NCBI RefSeq assembly: GCF_018596315.1
Contig: NZ_JAHEAG010000002.1
Location: 620,001 to 684,000, forward strand
From: Bradyrhizobium sp. SRL28
GTDB lineage: Bacteria > Pseudomonadota > Alphaproteobacteria > Rhizobiales > Xanthobacteraceae
Direction of reading: 5' to 3'
Length of the DNA: 64,000 nt
Positions 45,985 to 54,274 of this stretch are shown here, one piece after another (within the stretch, counting starts at the first letter, position 1; each line of letters opens with the position of its first letter). Both the position numbers and the translations under genes were made by a program. The notes under the pieces were generated by a model. It was not told the DNA's origin and ran no database searches. It worked only from the letters and a program-made list of their open reading frames with translations.

Positions 45985-47154
45985 ATGACAGCCAGCATCG
46001 TCGGATGGGCGCACACGCCGTTCGGCAAGTTCGACGCGGAAACCGTCGAGAGCCTCGTGGTCAAGGTGGCGACCGATGCGCTGGCCGACGCCGGCATATC
46101 AGCCGAAGACGTCGACGAGATTGTGCTCGGGCATTTCAACGCCGGCTTCTCGCCGCAGGATTTCACGGCCTCCCTGGTGCTGCAGGCCGACCCGAAGTTG
46201 CGCTTCAAGCCGACCACGCGCGTCGAAAATGCCTGCGCCACCGGTTCGGCGGCGGTGCATCAGGGCATCCGGGCAATTGCTGCGGGCGCGGCCAAGATCG
46301 TGCTGGTGGTCGGCGTCGAGCAGATGACGCGGACGCCCTCGGCCGATATCGGACGCTACCTCCTGAAGGCGTCCTATCTGCCCGAGGACGGCGAGACGGT
46401 CGGCGGCTTTGCCGGCGTGTTCGGCAAGATTGCGCAAAGCTATTTCCAGAAATATGGCGACCAGTCGGACGCGCTGGCGATGATCGCGGCCAAGAACCAC
46501 AAGAACGGCGTCGCTAATCCCTATGCGCAGATGCGCAAGGACTTTGGCTACGAGTTCTGCCGCGCCGAGAGCGAGAAGAACCCGTTTGTCGCAGGCCCCC
46601 TGAAGCGCACCGACTGTTCGCTGGTGTCGGACGGTGCGGCGGCGCTGGTGCTGACGGATATGGAAACCGCGAAGACCATGGGCAAGGCGGTGAACTTCCG
46701 CGCCACCGCCCACGCGCAGGATTTCCTGCCGATGTCCAAGCGCGACATCCTGCAGTTCGAAGGCTGCACCGTCGCCTGGCAGCGCGCGCTGGCGCAGGCC
46801 GGCGTGCAGCTCACCGATCTGTCCTTTGTCGAGACCCATGACTGCTTCACGGTTGCCGAACTGATCGAATATGAAGCGATGGGCCTGACGCCACGCGGGC
46901 AGGGCGCCCGCGCCATCAAGGAAGGCTGGACCCAGAAGGACGGCAAGCTGCCGGTCAATCCGTCCGGCGGGTTGAAGGCCAAGGGGCACCCGATCGGCGC
47001 CACCGGCGTCTCCATGCACGTGATGAGCGCGATGCAGCTCGTCGGCCAGGCGCCCGAGGGCATGCAGCTCAAGAACCCCAAGCTCGCCGGCATCTTCAAC
47101 ATGGGCGGGGCGGCGGTGGCGAACTACGTCTCTGTGCTGGAGCCTGCGAAGTAG
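45985..47154 (+). CDS. Thiolase family protein, SCPx-like
   Basis: A 389-residue thiolase with GGGAG before ATG 45985. The nucleophile is Cys84 (ENACATGSAAV). The His regions are ETHDCFTVAEL and GLKAKGHPIGATG. The usual C-terminal C-x-G is replaced by FNMGGAAVANYV, which is normal in the SCPx/acetoacetyl group. It cleaves or forms a 3-ketoacyl-CoA; the chain is unknown. It begins the lipid or acyl-CoA section of the window, separated from eda by 55 bp. Confidence 0.88.
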   Translation: MTASIVGWAHTPFGKFDAETVESLVVKVATDALADAGISAEDVDEIVLGHFNAGFSPQDFTASLVLQADPKLRFKPTTRVENACATGSAAVHQGIRAIAAGAAKIVLVVGVEQMTRTPSADIGRYLLKASYLPEDGETVGGFAGVFGKIAQSYFQKYGDQSDALAMIAAKNHKNGVANPYAQMRKDFGYEFCRAESEKNPFVAGPLKRTDCSLVSDGAAALVLTDMETAKTMGKAVNFRATAHAQDFLPMSKRDILQFEGCTVAWQRALAQAGVQLTDLSFVETHDCFTVAELIEYEAMGLTPRGQGARAIKEGWTQKDGKLPVNPSGGLKAKGHPIGATGVSMHVMSAMQLVGQAPEGMQLKNPKLAGIFNMGGAAVANYVSVLEPAK

Positions 47155-47172
47155 CCGCAAAACGTGCTACCA

Positions 47173-47294
47173 TAGGGTAGGGCAAAGGCGCCCTTGAGCC
47201 GTGCCCACCATGAGTGCCGCGCGATGAGGTGGTGGGCATCGGGAGCCTGTCATCGGGCGCGCATTGGCGCGACCCGGTGGCTTTGCCCACCCTT
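47173..47294. repeat. Dispersed palindromic repeat, GGGCAAAG type
   Basis: TAGGGTAGGGCAAAG (from 47173) is the imperfect reverse complement of CTTTGCCCACCC (47281-47292). Inside it TGCCCACCA (47202-47210) pairs exactly with TGGTGGGCA (47230-47238). It is the same repeat family as 56661-56756, in a more diverged form. Confidence 0.7.
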
Positions 47295-47315
47295 CAATTT
47301 TCCGGAGCGTGCATC

Positions 47316-47531
47316 ATGAGCAACGAGAGTTCGTTGTCATCGGCAGAACTGAACAGCCGGATCAGGATTCTGGAAGACAATATCCGGCAGTTGATCGAAC
47401 AGGCTGCCGCCGCCTCCGGCGAACGGAATGAAGCGCGCATCGCCGACCGCCTCAGCCAGCAGAATGAAGAGCTGGAGCGCCTGACCCGGGAACGCGACGC
47501 CAGAGCCACGAAAGATCCGTCGAAGAAATAG
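47316..47531 (+). CDS. Small coiled-coil protein
   Basis: A 71-residue protein from ATG 47316 with CCGGAG upstream. Apart from the ends it is one amphipathic helix (LNSRIRILEDNIRQLIEQAA; RIADRLSQQNEELERLTRER), so it should form a coiled coil. It is very hydrophilic with no signal peptide. The size and coil recall SlyX-like proteins but I cannot assign it. It lies between two palindromic repeats. Confidence 0.65.
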   Translation: MSNESSLSSAELNSRIRILEDNIRQLIEQAAAASGERNEARIADRLSQQNEELERLTRERDARATKDPSKK

Positions 47532-47551
47532 CTGCCAACACCGCTCTATCG

Positions 47552-47676
47552 TCGTCCCTGCGAAAGCAGGGACCCATACGCCGGGTAGGTGGTGATTGCG
47601 GGAAATTTTGGTCGCCTTGGGAGCGTGCCTCAATCCACGCCCTGTGGCTATGGGTCCCTGCTTTCGCAGGGACGAC
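47552..47676. repeat. Perfect 28-bp inverted repeat
   Basis: Arm 47552-47579 (starting GTCGTCCCTGCGAAAGCAGG) is the exact reverse complement of 47649-47676, with a 69-bp spacer. Each arm is itself a small hairpin (CCCTGC-GAAA-GCAGGG). No transposase gene is present, so it is a dispersed palindromic repeat, not an insertion sequence. Confidence 0.92.
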
Positions 47677-47783
47677 ACCGACTATTGGTCTCCAACGCAT
47701 GCGGCCATACGCACCGCGCGCTTGATCTTCCCAATCCGCTGCCGTTACTTGGCCGGAACGACAATCCGGGAGCAGGCTGATCC

Positions 47784-48986
47784 ATGGGACCATTGGAAGG
47801 CATCAAGGTCATCGACATGACGACCGTGCTGATGGGGCCCTATGCCACCCAGATGCTCGGCGATTACGGCGCCGATGTCATCAAGGTGGAATCGCTCGAT
47901 GGCGATGTGACGCGGCAGATCGGGCCGACCCGTCATCCCGGCATGGGGCCGGTGTTCCTCAACACCAACCGCAGCAAGCGCTCGATCTGCCTCGATCTGA
48001 AGAAGCCGGCCGGGCGTGAGGCCGTGCTGCGGCTGATCAAATCCGCCGACGTGCTGGTATACAACGTGCGCCCGCAGGCGATGGCGCGGCTGAATCTCGG
48101 TTACGACGTGGTGTCGAAAATCAACCCGCGTTTGATCTATGCCGGCGTGTTCGGCTTCGGCCAGGACGGGCCCTATGCGGCAAAGCCCGCCTATGACGAT
48201 CTGATCCAGGGCGCGACGGCCTTGCCGGCGCTGATGGCGCAGACCGCCGACGGCGTGCCGCGCTATGTCCCCAACGCGCTCGTTGATCGCATCGTCGGCC
48301 TCACGGCGGTGGGCGCCATCTGCGCCAGCCTGGTCGATCGCAACCGTACCGGCCGCGGCCAGCGCGTCGATATCCCGATGTTCGAAACCATGGCCGGTTT
48401 CGTGATGGGCGATCACATGGGCGGTCTCACCTACGAGCCGCCGCTCGACAAAGGCGGCTATGCCCGTCATCTGTCGCCGGACCGCCGGCCGTACAAGACC
48501 TCGGACGGCTATATCTGCGTGATCGTTTATAACGACAAGCAGTGGCAGAATTTCTTCGATGCAACCGGGCGCGACGACCTTCGCGTCCACTCGAAATTTG
48601 CGACCTTCGCCGGCCGCGCCGTCAATATCGACGTGGTTTATGCCGAACTGGCGCGCATCCTCGAAACCAAGACCACCGCCGAGTGGACCGCTATCCTGGA
48701 GAAGGCGGACGTGCCGGTCATGCCGATGCACGACCTCGAAAGCCTGCTCGGCGATCCCCACATCGTCGCCACCGATTTCTTCCCCGTAGTCGAGCATCCG
48801 ACCGAGGGCCGCATCCGCAACATGAGGCCATCGGCGCGATTTTCGGAAACGCCGGTTGAGACCAAGCGGCTGGCGCCGCGCCTGAGCGAGCACGGCGAGG
48901 AGATCCTGAAGGAAGCCGGTTTTTCGCCGGATGAGATTGCAGCGCTGGTGCGCGATGGCGTCACCAAGGCCGCGTCAAACACGTAA
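47784..48986 (+). CDS. CaiB/BaiF (type III) CoA-transferase
   Basis: A 400-residue enzyme. The N-terminal PLEGIKVIDMTTVLMGPYATQ and GADVIKVE are diagnostic, and the catalytic Asp is about residue 138 (KPAYDDLIQGATAL). It moves CoA from a donor thioester to an acid, activating it for oxidation. It lies 11 bp before the acyl-CoA dehydrogenase, so the two are one transcript. The acid is unknown. Confidence 0.92.
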   Translation: MGPLEGIKVIDMTTVLMGPYATQMLGDYGADVIKVESLDGDVTRQIGPTRHPGMGPVFLNTNRSKRSICLDLKKPAGREAVLRLIKSADVLVYNVRPQAMARLNLGYDVVSKINPRLIYAGVFGFGQDGPYAAKPAYDDLIQGATALPALMAQTADGVPRYVPNALVDRIVGLTAVGAICASLVDRNRTGRGQRVDIPMFETMAGFVMGDHMGGLTYEPPLDKGGYARHLSPDRRPYKTSDGYICVIVYNDKQWQNFFDATGRDDLRVHSKFATFAGRAVNIDVVYAELARILETKTTAEWTAILEKADVPVMPMHDLESLLGDPHIVATDFFPVVEHPTEGRIRNMRPSARFSETPVETKRLAPRLSEHGEEILKEAGFSPDEIAALVRDGVTKAASNT

Positions 48987-48997
48987 GGACGGGATAG

Positions 48998-50164
48998 ATG
49001 GATTTCGCACTCTCAGCCAACCAGGAATCGATCCGTGACGCGGTCGGAAAAATCTGTTCGCGTTTCGACGATGCCTATTGGCTGAAGAAGGACAAGGAGG
49101 GTGGCTACCCCGCCGACTTCCACCGCGCGCTGGCGGATGCCGGTTGGCTCGGCATCTGCATTCCCGAGGAATATGGCGGGTCGGGGCTCGGCATCACCGA
49201 CGCCGCGATCATGATGCGGACGATTTCGGAATCGGGCGCCGGCATGTCCGGTGCCTCCGCCGTGCACATGAACGTGTTCGGGCTCAATCCCGTGGTCGTG
49301 TTCGGCACCAAGGAGCAATGCACGCGCATGTTGCCGCCGATCATCGACGGTCGCGACAAGTCATGTTTCGCGGTCACCGAACCCAATACCGGCCTTAACA
49401 CCACCCAGTTGAAAACCCGCGCGGTGCGTAAGGGCGACAAATATGTCGTCAACGGCCAGAAGGTCTGGATTTCCACCGCCCAGGTCGCCAACAAGATTCT
49501 GCTACTGGCACGCACCACGCCGCTGGAGGAAGTGAAGAACCCGACCCACGGTCTGAGCCTGTTCTACACGGATTTCGACAAGCAGCGCGTCACCGTGCAC
49601 GAGATCGAGAAGATGGGGCGCAAGCCCGTCGATTCCAACGAATTGTTCTTCGAGAATTTTGAGATCCCGGTCGAGGATCGCTTAGGCGAGGAAGGCCGCG
49701 GCTTCGAATACATCCTGCACGGCATGAATCCCGAGCGCATCCTGATCGCGGCCGAAGCAGTGGGTCTCGGCCAGATCGCACTGTCGCGCGCCTCGGCCTA
49801 CGCCAAGAACCGCATCGTCTTCAACCGCCCGATCGGCATGAATCAAGGCATCCAGCATCCGCTGGCGAAGAACTGGATGGAGCTGGAAGCCGCGTGGCTG
49901 ATGGTGCTCTCGGCCGGCTGGCAATACGATCAGGGCATGCAATGCGGCCCGGCCGCCAATGCCGCGAAATATCTTGCGGCCGAAGCCGGCTTCCACGCCT
50001 GCGAGCAGGCGGTAATGACTCATGGCGGCTTCGGTTACGCCAAGGAATATCACGTCGAGCGCTATTTGCGGGAATCCCTGATCCCGCGTATCGCGCCGAT
50101 CAGCCCGCAGCTTATTCTCAGCTTTATCGCCGAGAAGGTGCTCGGTCTGCCGAAGTCGTATTGA
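48998..50164 (+). CDS. Acyl-CoA dehydrogenase
   Basis: A 388-residue FAD enzyme. The flavin-binding region is SCFAVTEPNTGLNTTQL and the C-terminal active-site loop is THGGFGYAKEYHVERYLRE with the Glu base. EPNTGLNTT is a variant of the usual EPxAGSD. It introduces the 2,3 double bond in an acyl-CoA. It sits between the CoA-transferase and the thiolase-like/DUF35 pair, which fits one degradation pathway. Confidence 0.92.
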   Translation: MDFALSANQESIRDAVGKICSRFDDAYWLKKDKEGGYPADFHRALADAGWLGICIPEEYGGSGLGITDAAIMMRTISESGAGMSGASAVHMNVFGLNPVVVFGTKEQCTRMLPPIIDGRDKSCFAVTEPNTGLNTTQLKTRAVRKGDKYVVNGQKVWISTAQVANKILLLARTTPLEEVKNPTHGLSLFYTDFDKQRVTVHEIEKMGRKPVDSNELFFENFEIPVEDRLGEEGRGFEYILHGMNPERILIAAEAVGLGQIALSRASAYAKNRIVFNRPIGMNQGIQHPLAKNWMELEAAWLMVLSAGWQYDQGMQCGPAANAAKYLAAEAGFHACEQAVMTHGGFGYAKEYHVERYLRESLIPRIAPISPQLILSFIAEKVLGLPKSY

Positions 50165-50216
50165 GGATGAGAAGGCGTCTCGGTAATTTGCGCCGTCATT
50201 CCGGGGAGAGACGACT

Positions 50217-51353
50217 ATGAGTTTCATCACCGGCGTCGGGCTGACGTCCTATGGCAAGCACGAAGGATCTTCCTCGCTCGATCTCATGAGCAAGGCGGCC
50301 GAGCTTGCCATTGCGGATGCCGGGCTGAAGCGATCCGAAATCGACGGCATTCTCTGCGGCTACAGTACGGTCTCGCCACACATCATGCTGGCGACCGTGT
50401 TCGCTGAACATTTTGGCATTCAGCCATCCTACGCGCACGCCGTCCAGGTTGGCGGCGCCACCGGGCTTGCGATGGCCATGCTGGCGCATCATCTGGTCGA
50501 TGCCGGTGTAGCGAAGCACGTGCTGGTGGTCGGCGGCGAAAACCGTCTCACCGGGCAGAGCCGCGACGCCTCGATCCAGGCGCTCGCGCAGGTCGGTCAC
50601 CCCGATTACGAGGTGACGCTGGGACCGACGATCCCCGCCTATTACGGCCTTGTCGCGTCGCGCTACATGCATGAATATGGCGTCACTCAGGAAGACCTCG
50701 CCGAATTCGCGGTGCTGATGCGCGCCCACGCCTTGACCCATCCTGGCGCGCAGTTTCACGAACCGATCACCGTCGCCGACGTGATGGCCTCAAAACCGGT
50801 GGCGATGCCGCTCAAGCTGCTGGATTGCTGCCCGGTGTCCGACGGTGGCGCGGCGTTCGTGGTCAGCCGCGAGCCGACTTCCGCGACCGGCATTCGCGTG
50901 CGCGGCGCTGCGCAGGCGCATACCCATCAGCACGTCACGGCCGCGCCGGCTTTGAGCGAACTCGGCGCCGAGATCGCGATCGCCAAGGCAAAGGCTGCAT
51001 CGGGTGTCGCGATATCGGATGTGCGTTACGCCGCTGTCTACGACAGCTTCACCATTACGCTCGCGATGCTGCTGGAAGACCTCGGCCTTGCCGGGCGCGG
51101 CGAGGCGGCGGCGCGGGTGCGGGCAGGGCATTTCGGCCGCGAGGGCGCCATGCCGCTCAACACCCATGGCGGCCTCCTGAGCTACGGCCATTGCGGCGTC
51201 GGCGGCGCGATGGCGCATCTGGTGGAGACGCATTTGCAGATGACGGAGCGCGCCGGACCCCGCCAGGTTCGCGACGCCTCGGTCGCGCTGCTGCACGGCG
51301 ACGGTGGCGTGCTGTCGTCGCATGTCAGCATGTTTCTGGAGCGGGTGCGATGA
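50217..51353 (+). CDS. Thiolase-fold protein lacking the nucleophilic Cys
   Basis: A 378-residue thiolase-superfamily protein. The fold is clear (AAELAIADAGLKRSEIDGIL; CPVSDGGAAFVVS; NTHGGLLSYGHCGVGGAMAH), but where thiolases have Cys-x-S/G this one reads HAVQVGGATGLAMAM, with no Cys. The third Cys (YGHCGVGG) is kept. Cys-less thiolase-fold proteins paired with a DUF35 partner include Ltp2-type aldolases that cut steroid side chains. The ATGA overlap with a DUF35 gene supports such a role, but carbon-carbon lyase activity here is inference. An acyltransferase is the alternative. Confidence 0.8.
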   Translation: MSFITGVGLTSYGKHEGSSSLDLMSKAAELAIADAGLKRSEIDGILCGYSTVSPHIMLATVFAEHFGIQPSYAHAVQVGGATGLAMAMLAHHLVDAGVAKHVLVVGGENRLTGQSRDASIQALAQVGHPDYEVTLGPTIPAYYGLVASRYMHEYGVTQEDLAEFAVLMRAHALTHPGAQFHEPITVADVMASKPVAMPLKLLDCCPVSDGGAAFVVSREPTSATGIRVRGAAQAHTHQHVTAAPALSELGAEIAIAKAKAASGVAISDVRYAAVYDSFTITLAMLLEDLGLAGRGEAAARVRAGHFGREGAMPLNTHGGLLSYGHCGVGGAMAHLVETHLQMTERAGPRQVRDASVALLHGDGGVLSSHVSMFLERVR

Positions 51354-51709
51354 CCGACAAACTCGCCGACTGGACCAAGGGCGCCGAGGCCATCGTCTAT
51401 CAGTTCTGCGATGCATGTGGAGCTGTGCAGTATTTCCACCGCAGCTTCTGCGCCGCCTGTGGTGCGCCTGATCCGGCACAGAAGCGGGCCAGTGGAACCG
51501 CGACGGTCTACGCGACGTCGCTGGTGTGCCGCGCCGCGACGCCGGAGACGCGTGCGCACGTTCCCTACAATATCGTGCTGGTCGATGCAGCGGAGGGCTT
51601 TCGCATGATGGCCCATGGCGACAACGATCTTGCGATCGGTGACAAGGTCACCGCAAGCTCTCGGCCGTTTGCGGGAAGACTGGTCCCATATTTTGAGAGG
51701 ATAAAGTGA
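51350..51709 (+). CDS. Zn-ribbon/OB-fold (DUF35) protein
   Basis: A 119-residue protein that starts in ATGA overlap with the thiolase-like gene. The rubredoxin-like zinc ribbon is QFCDACGAVQYFHRSFCAACGA, given here as CDACG at about 22 and CAACG at about 36, followed by an OB-fold (GTATVYATSLVCRA; IGDKVTASSRPF). DUF35 proteins bind acyl-CoA and partner with thiolase-fold enzymes, often being needed for their activity. It almost certainly forms a complex with the product of the gene before it. Confidence 0.9.
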   Translation: MTDKLADWTKGAEAIVYQFCDACGAVQYFHRSFCAACGAPDPAQKRASGTATVYATSLVCRAATPETRAHVPYNIVLVDAAEGFRMMAHGDNDLAIGDKVTASSRPFAGRLVPYFERIK

Positions 51710-51793
51710 GCTTTGGCATCAAATGCTCACGCAGCGAAGCAACCCAGATTACGCGGAACGGTGAAAAATCTGAGTGCTTCGACGCGTCAACAT

Positions 51794-51895
51794 TCAGTGC
51801 CAGTAGAACACAACGCTGGCGATGACGAGCATCGCTGTTACCGCCAGCATCTGCGCAAGTGCTTCCGAGGCCGCCTTCCTGGTGGCTTCCTTCAT
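51794..51895 (-). CDS. 33-residue single-span membrane peptide
   Basis: From ATG 51895 the product is 33 residues: a charged helix (MKEATRKAASEALAQ) and one TM (MLAVTAMLVIASVVFYWH). An AGGGAG stands 6 bases before the ATG, which favours this start over the in-frame ATG 24 bases earlier. It is the only coding signal in a 520-bp gap and lies on the opposite strand to its neighbours. No family known to me; small membrane peptides of this kind often regulate a partner protein. Confidence 0.5.
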   Translation of the reverse strand: MKEATRKAASEALAQMLAVTAMLVIASVVFYWH

Positions 51896-52235
51896 GCCTA
51901 ACTCCCTAGACTTGGGCATGAGTCATCCTTGCCCGTGAAGGCCTGATGAGCTCAGTTTGGTTTTACTCGGAACACCCCGCGACGAGTATTCGCTCTTTTG
52001 AGTCCCCACTCAGCGAATATCGACAGTCCTGAGAATCGACCAGCATTGAGGCGGCAATTTGGCTCGCTCGCAGCCGGTTTGTGCACGAGAGAGGACGTTT
52101 TTTGGCGCGAGTCTAACGACTTGGGTGCAGGCCCGAACCTGAGGTAGCGACGTTTCGACAGTTGATCAGCTTTCTGCTGCGGTGCATGATCTCGCTGTCA
52201 ACAAATCAGAAAATCCCCAAACCCCAAGGTGATGC
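51896..52235 (+). other. Intergenic stretch, nothing identified
   Basis: About 340 bases between the small membrane peptide and the carboxymuconolactone-decarboxylase-family gene. It is A/T-richer than its surroundings. I see no ORF with a ribosome-binding site, no RNA gene and no repeat. It presumably holds both flanking promoters. Confidence 0.4.
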
Positions 52236-52763
52236 ATGGCCCGCGTCGAATACAGCGATCCCGCCAAACACAACGATCGTACCCGCGAATTGCTGGGCAA
52301 AAACCGCAATGCGAACATCTTCCGGATGATGGCGCATTCGCCGAGCTATCTCGAACAATACTGCCGACTCGGCGGTGCCATCAGGCACAAGGGCGAGCTC
52401 GACCCGATCGTGCGCGAGCTCGCCATCACCCGCACCGGCATTCTGTGCGAGGCGCCCTACGAAATCGTCGCCCACAAGCGGATCGGCAAGAACGTTGGCG
52501 TCACCGACGAGCAGAACGAGGCATTGGAGCACTGGCAGGTGGCGACATGCTTCAACGAAGTGCAGCGCGCCGCGCTCGCCTTCACCGACGAAATCGTCAA
52601 GCTCCACAAGCCGACTGACTCGACCTTCAACGCCATCGCCGCCAAATTGACCCCGGCCGCATTGGTCGAACTGCAGCTTTCGGTCGGCTTCTACATCATG
52701 ACGTCCAAGTTCCTGGAGACGTTTGCCATCGACCTGCAGCCGGTAACGGAAGTCGTGGGCTGA
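52236..52763 (+). CDS. Carboxymuconolactone decarboxylase (CMD) family protein
   Basis: A 175-residue helical protein of the AhpD-like fold. It has PSYLEQYCRLGGAIRHKGELDP-like and LAITRTGILCEAPYEIVAHKRIG-like regions (each quoted in part). The AhpD C-x-x-C is reduced to a single Cys (GILCEAPYE), so thiol peroxidase-type redox chemistry is unlikely; gamma-carboxymuconolactone decarboxylase activity is also unproven. Function therefore uncertain. It stands alone. Confidence 0.82.
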   Translation: MARVEYSDPAKHNDRTRELLGKNRNANIFRMMAHSPSYLEQYCRLGGAIRHKGELDPIVRELAITRTGILCEAPYEIVAHKRIGKNVGVTDEQNEALEHWQVATCFNEVQRAALAFTDEIVKLHKPTDSTFNAIAAKLTPAALVELQLSVGFYIMTSKFLETFAIDLQPVTEVVG

Positions 52764-52791
52764 GAAGCCGTGGGCTGATCTGCGGCCGTTC

Positions 52792-54048
52792 TCAGCTCGA
52801 AGGCCCGTATCGTCGCAGCGCCTCCAGCGTCAATCCCTTGCCGACCGCGCCGAAGATGTCGCCTTCGACGACCCGGGCCGAGGGCAGGGCCTTGGTGATC
52901 GCCTTGTGGACGTGAGCGAGTTTCACCGAGCCGCCGGTCAGGAACACGGCGTCGATATCACCGGCAGCTAATCCCGCCTGAATAAGGCAGTTGTTGATTC
53001 GCGCCGCGATGCGATCGGCGAGCTGCTTTGTATGGCTGACAAGATCGGGGCGGCTGATATCAGCGCCAAGACCGGGGGTAACCCACTCCAGCGGGATGCC
53101 AGCCTGGCGCTTCTCGGACAGGGCGATCTTGGCGTCTTCGACTTCCATCGCCAGCGTATGGCCGCGCTGTTCGTGCACCACGCGGATCAGCCGGTCGAGG
53201 AGTTCCGGCTCGCTGGCCTCCTGCCGCACCTGGCGGATATCGGCCATCACGCGCGGCTCATACATGCGGTTGATGCTCGACCAGGTCGCGAGGTCGTGGA
53301 AGTAGCTCGACGGCACGTCAAGCCCGGGACGCTTCATGGCGCTGCGGAAGCCGAACAGCGGCATGACCACGCCGAGGCTGAGCTGGCGGTCGAAATCGGT
53401 GCCTCCGATGCGCACGCCGTCATTGGCGAGAATATCGGCCGCGCGATCGGCCTTGCCGTGGCGCTCGGGCCCCAGACGCACGATCGAAAAGTCGGACGTG
53501 CCGCCGCCGATATCGGCGATCAATGCGACTTCCTCGGATGTGATCTGTCGCTCATAGTCCAGAGCCGCGGCGATCGGTTCGAACTGAAACGTGACCTCGT
53601 CGAAACCGATTCCCTGCGCAATTATCCGCAGCGTTTCCTCCGCCTTGCGATCGGCATCCGGCGCATTGTCGACGAAGTGAACCGGCCGGCCGTGGACAAC
53701 ATTACGCAGTTCATGGCCGGTGGCCTGTTCCGCGCGGCGTTTGACCGCACCGAGGTAATAGGCGATCACGTCGCGAAAGCTGACCCGTGCGCGTCCGAGC
53801 CGGGTGGTTTCGTCGATCAGCGAGGTTCCGAGCACCGACTTGAGACTGCGCATCAGCCGGCCGGGCGCGCCCTCAATATAGGCTTCCACGGCCCTGCGGC
53901 CGATCAAAACGCCCCCGTCCACCTCATAGAACATCGCGCTGGGTATAGTGGTCTGGGCCGCCTCCAGCGCCACCAGAACCGGCGCCCGGCCTTCGATGGT
54001 GCCAAGCGTCGTGTTCGACGTTCCGAAATCAAGGCCACAGATGGACAT
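52792..54048 (-). CDS. Hsp70-like ATPase, YegD type
   Basis: A 418-residue protein with CCAGGAGCATCC before ATG 54048. The ATPase fold is clear: GLDFGTSNTTLGTIEG (phosphate 1), FEPIAAALDYER, LIADIGGGTSDFSIV (phosphate 2), VFLTGGSVKLAHV (adenosine). There is no DnaK-type substrate-binding domain or lid; the protein stops after the ATPase fold. YegD-like proteins have no settled function. No co-chaperone gene is adjacent. Confidence 0.88.
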   Translation of the reverse strand: MSICGLDFGTSNTTLGTIEGRAPVLVALEAAQTTIPSAMFYEVDGGVLIGRRAVEAYIEGAPGRLMRSLKSVLGTSLIDETTRLGRARVSFRDVIAYYLGAVKRRAEQATGHELRNVVHGRPVHFVDNAPDADRKAEETLRIIAQGIGFDEVTFQFEPIAAALDYERQITSEEVALIADIGGGTSDFSIVRLGPERHGKADRAADILANDGVRIGGTDFDRQLSLGVVMPLFGFRSAMKRPGLDVPSSYFHDLATWSSINRMYEPRVMADIRQVRQEASEPELLDRLIRVVHEQRGHTLAMEVEDAKIALSEKRQAGIPLEWVTPGLGADISRPDLVSHTKQLADRIAARINNCLIQAGLAAGDIDAVFLTGGSVKLAHVHKAITKALPSARVVEGDIFGAVGKGLTLEALRRYGPSS

Positions 54049-54274
54049 GGATGCTCCTGGAGGGAGCGTCCGTTTACACACTGCGAGGCCATCGATCCAC
54101 CCTTATCTCGTCGTCTGATCGGGCCGGTCTGTGGTACGAATTATGTTGCCGGATAGGGCCATCCACAGATCAATTTGTTTCGTGCGGCGGGTTGGCAAAT
54201 CAATCCGAGATGGTCCATAAGCTCCGTCCTCGCGGCCGGTCCTCCCGCCGCAATCGGCTTTGGAAAGAGGTCGC

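Noticed and set aside
47552..47676. Possible insertion sequence with terminal inverted repeats
   Set aside because: The interior is only 69 bp with no transposase frame and no target duplication seen.
52236..52763. AhpD-type alkylhydroperoxidase
   Set aside because: The needed C-x-x-C motif is absent; only one Cys remains at that place.
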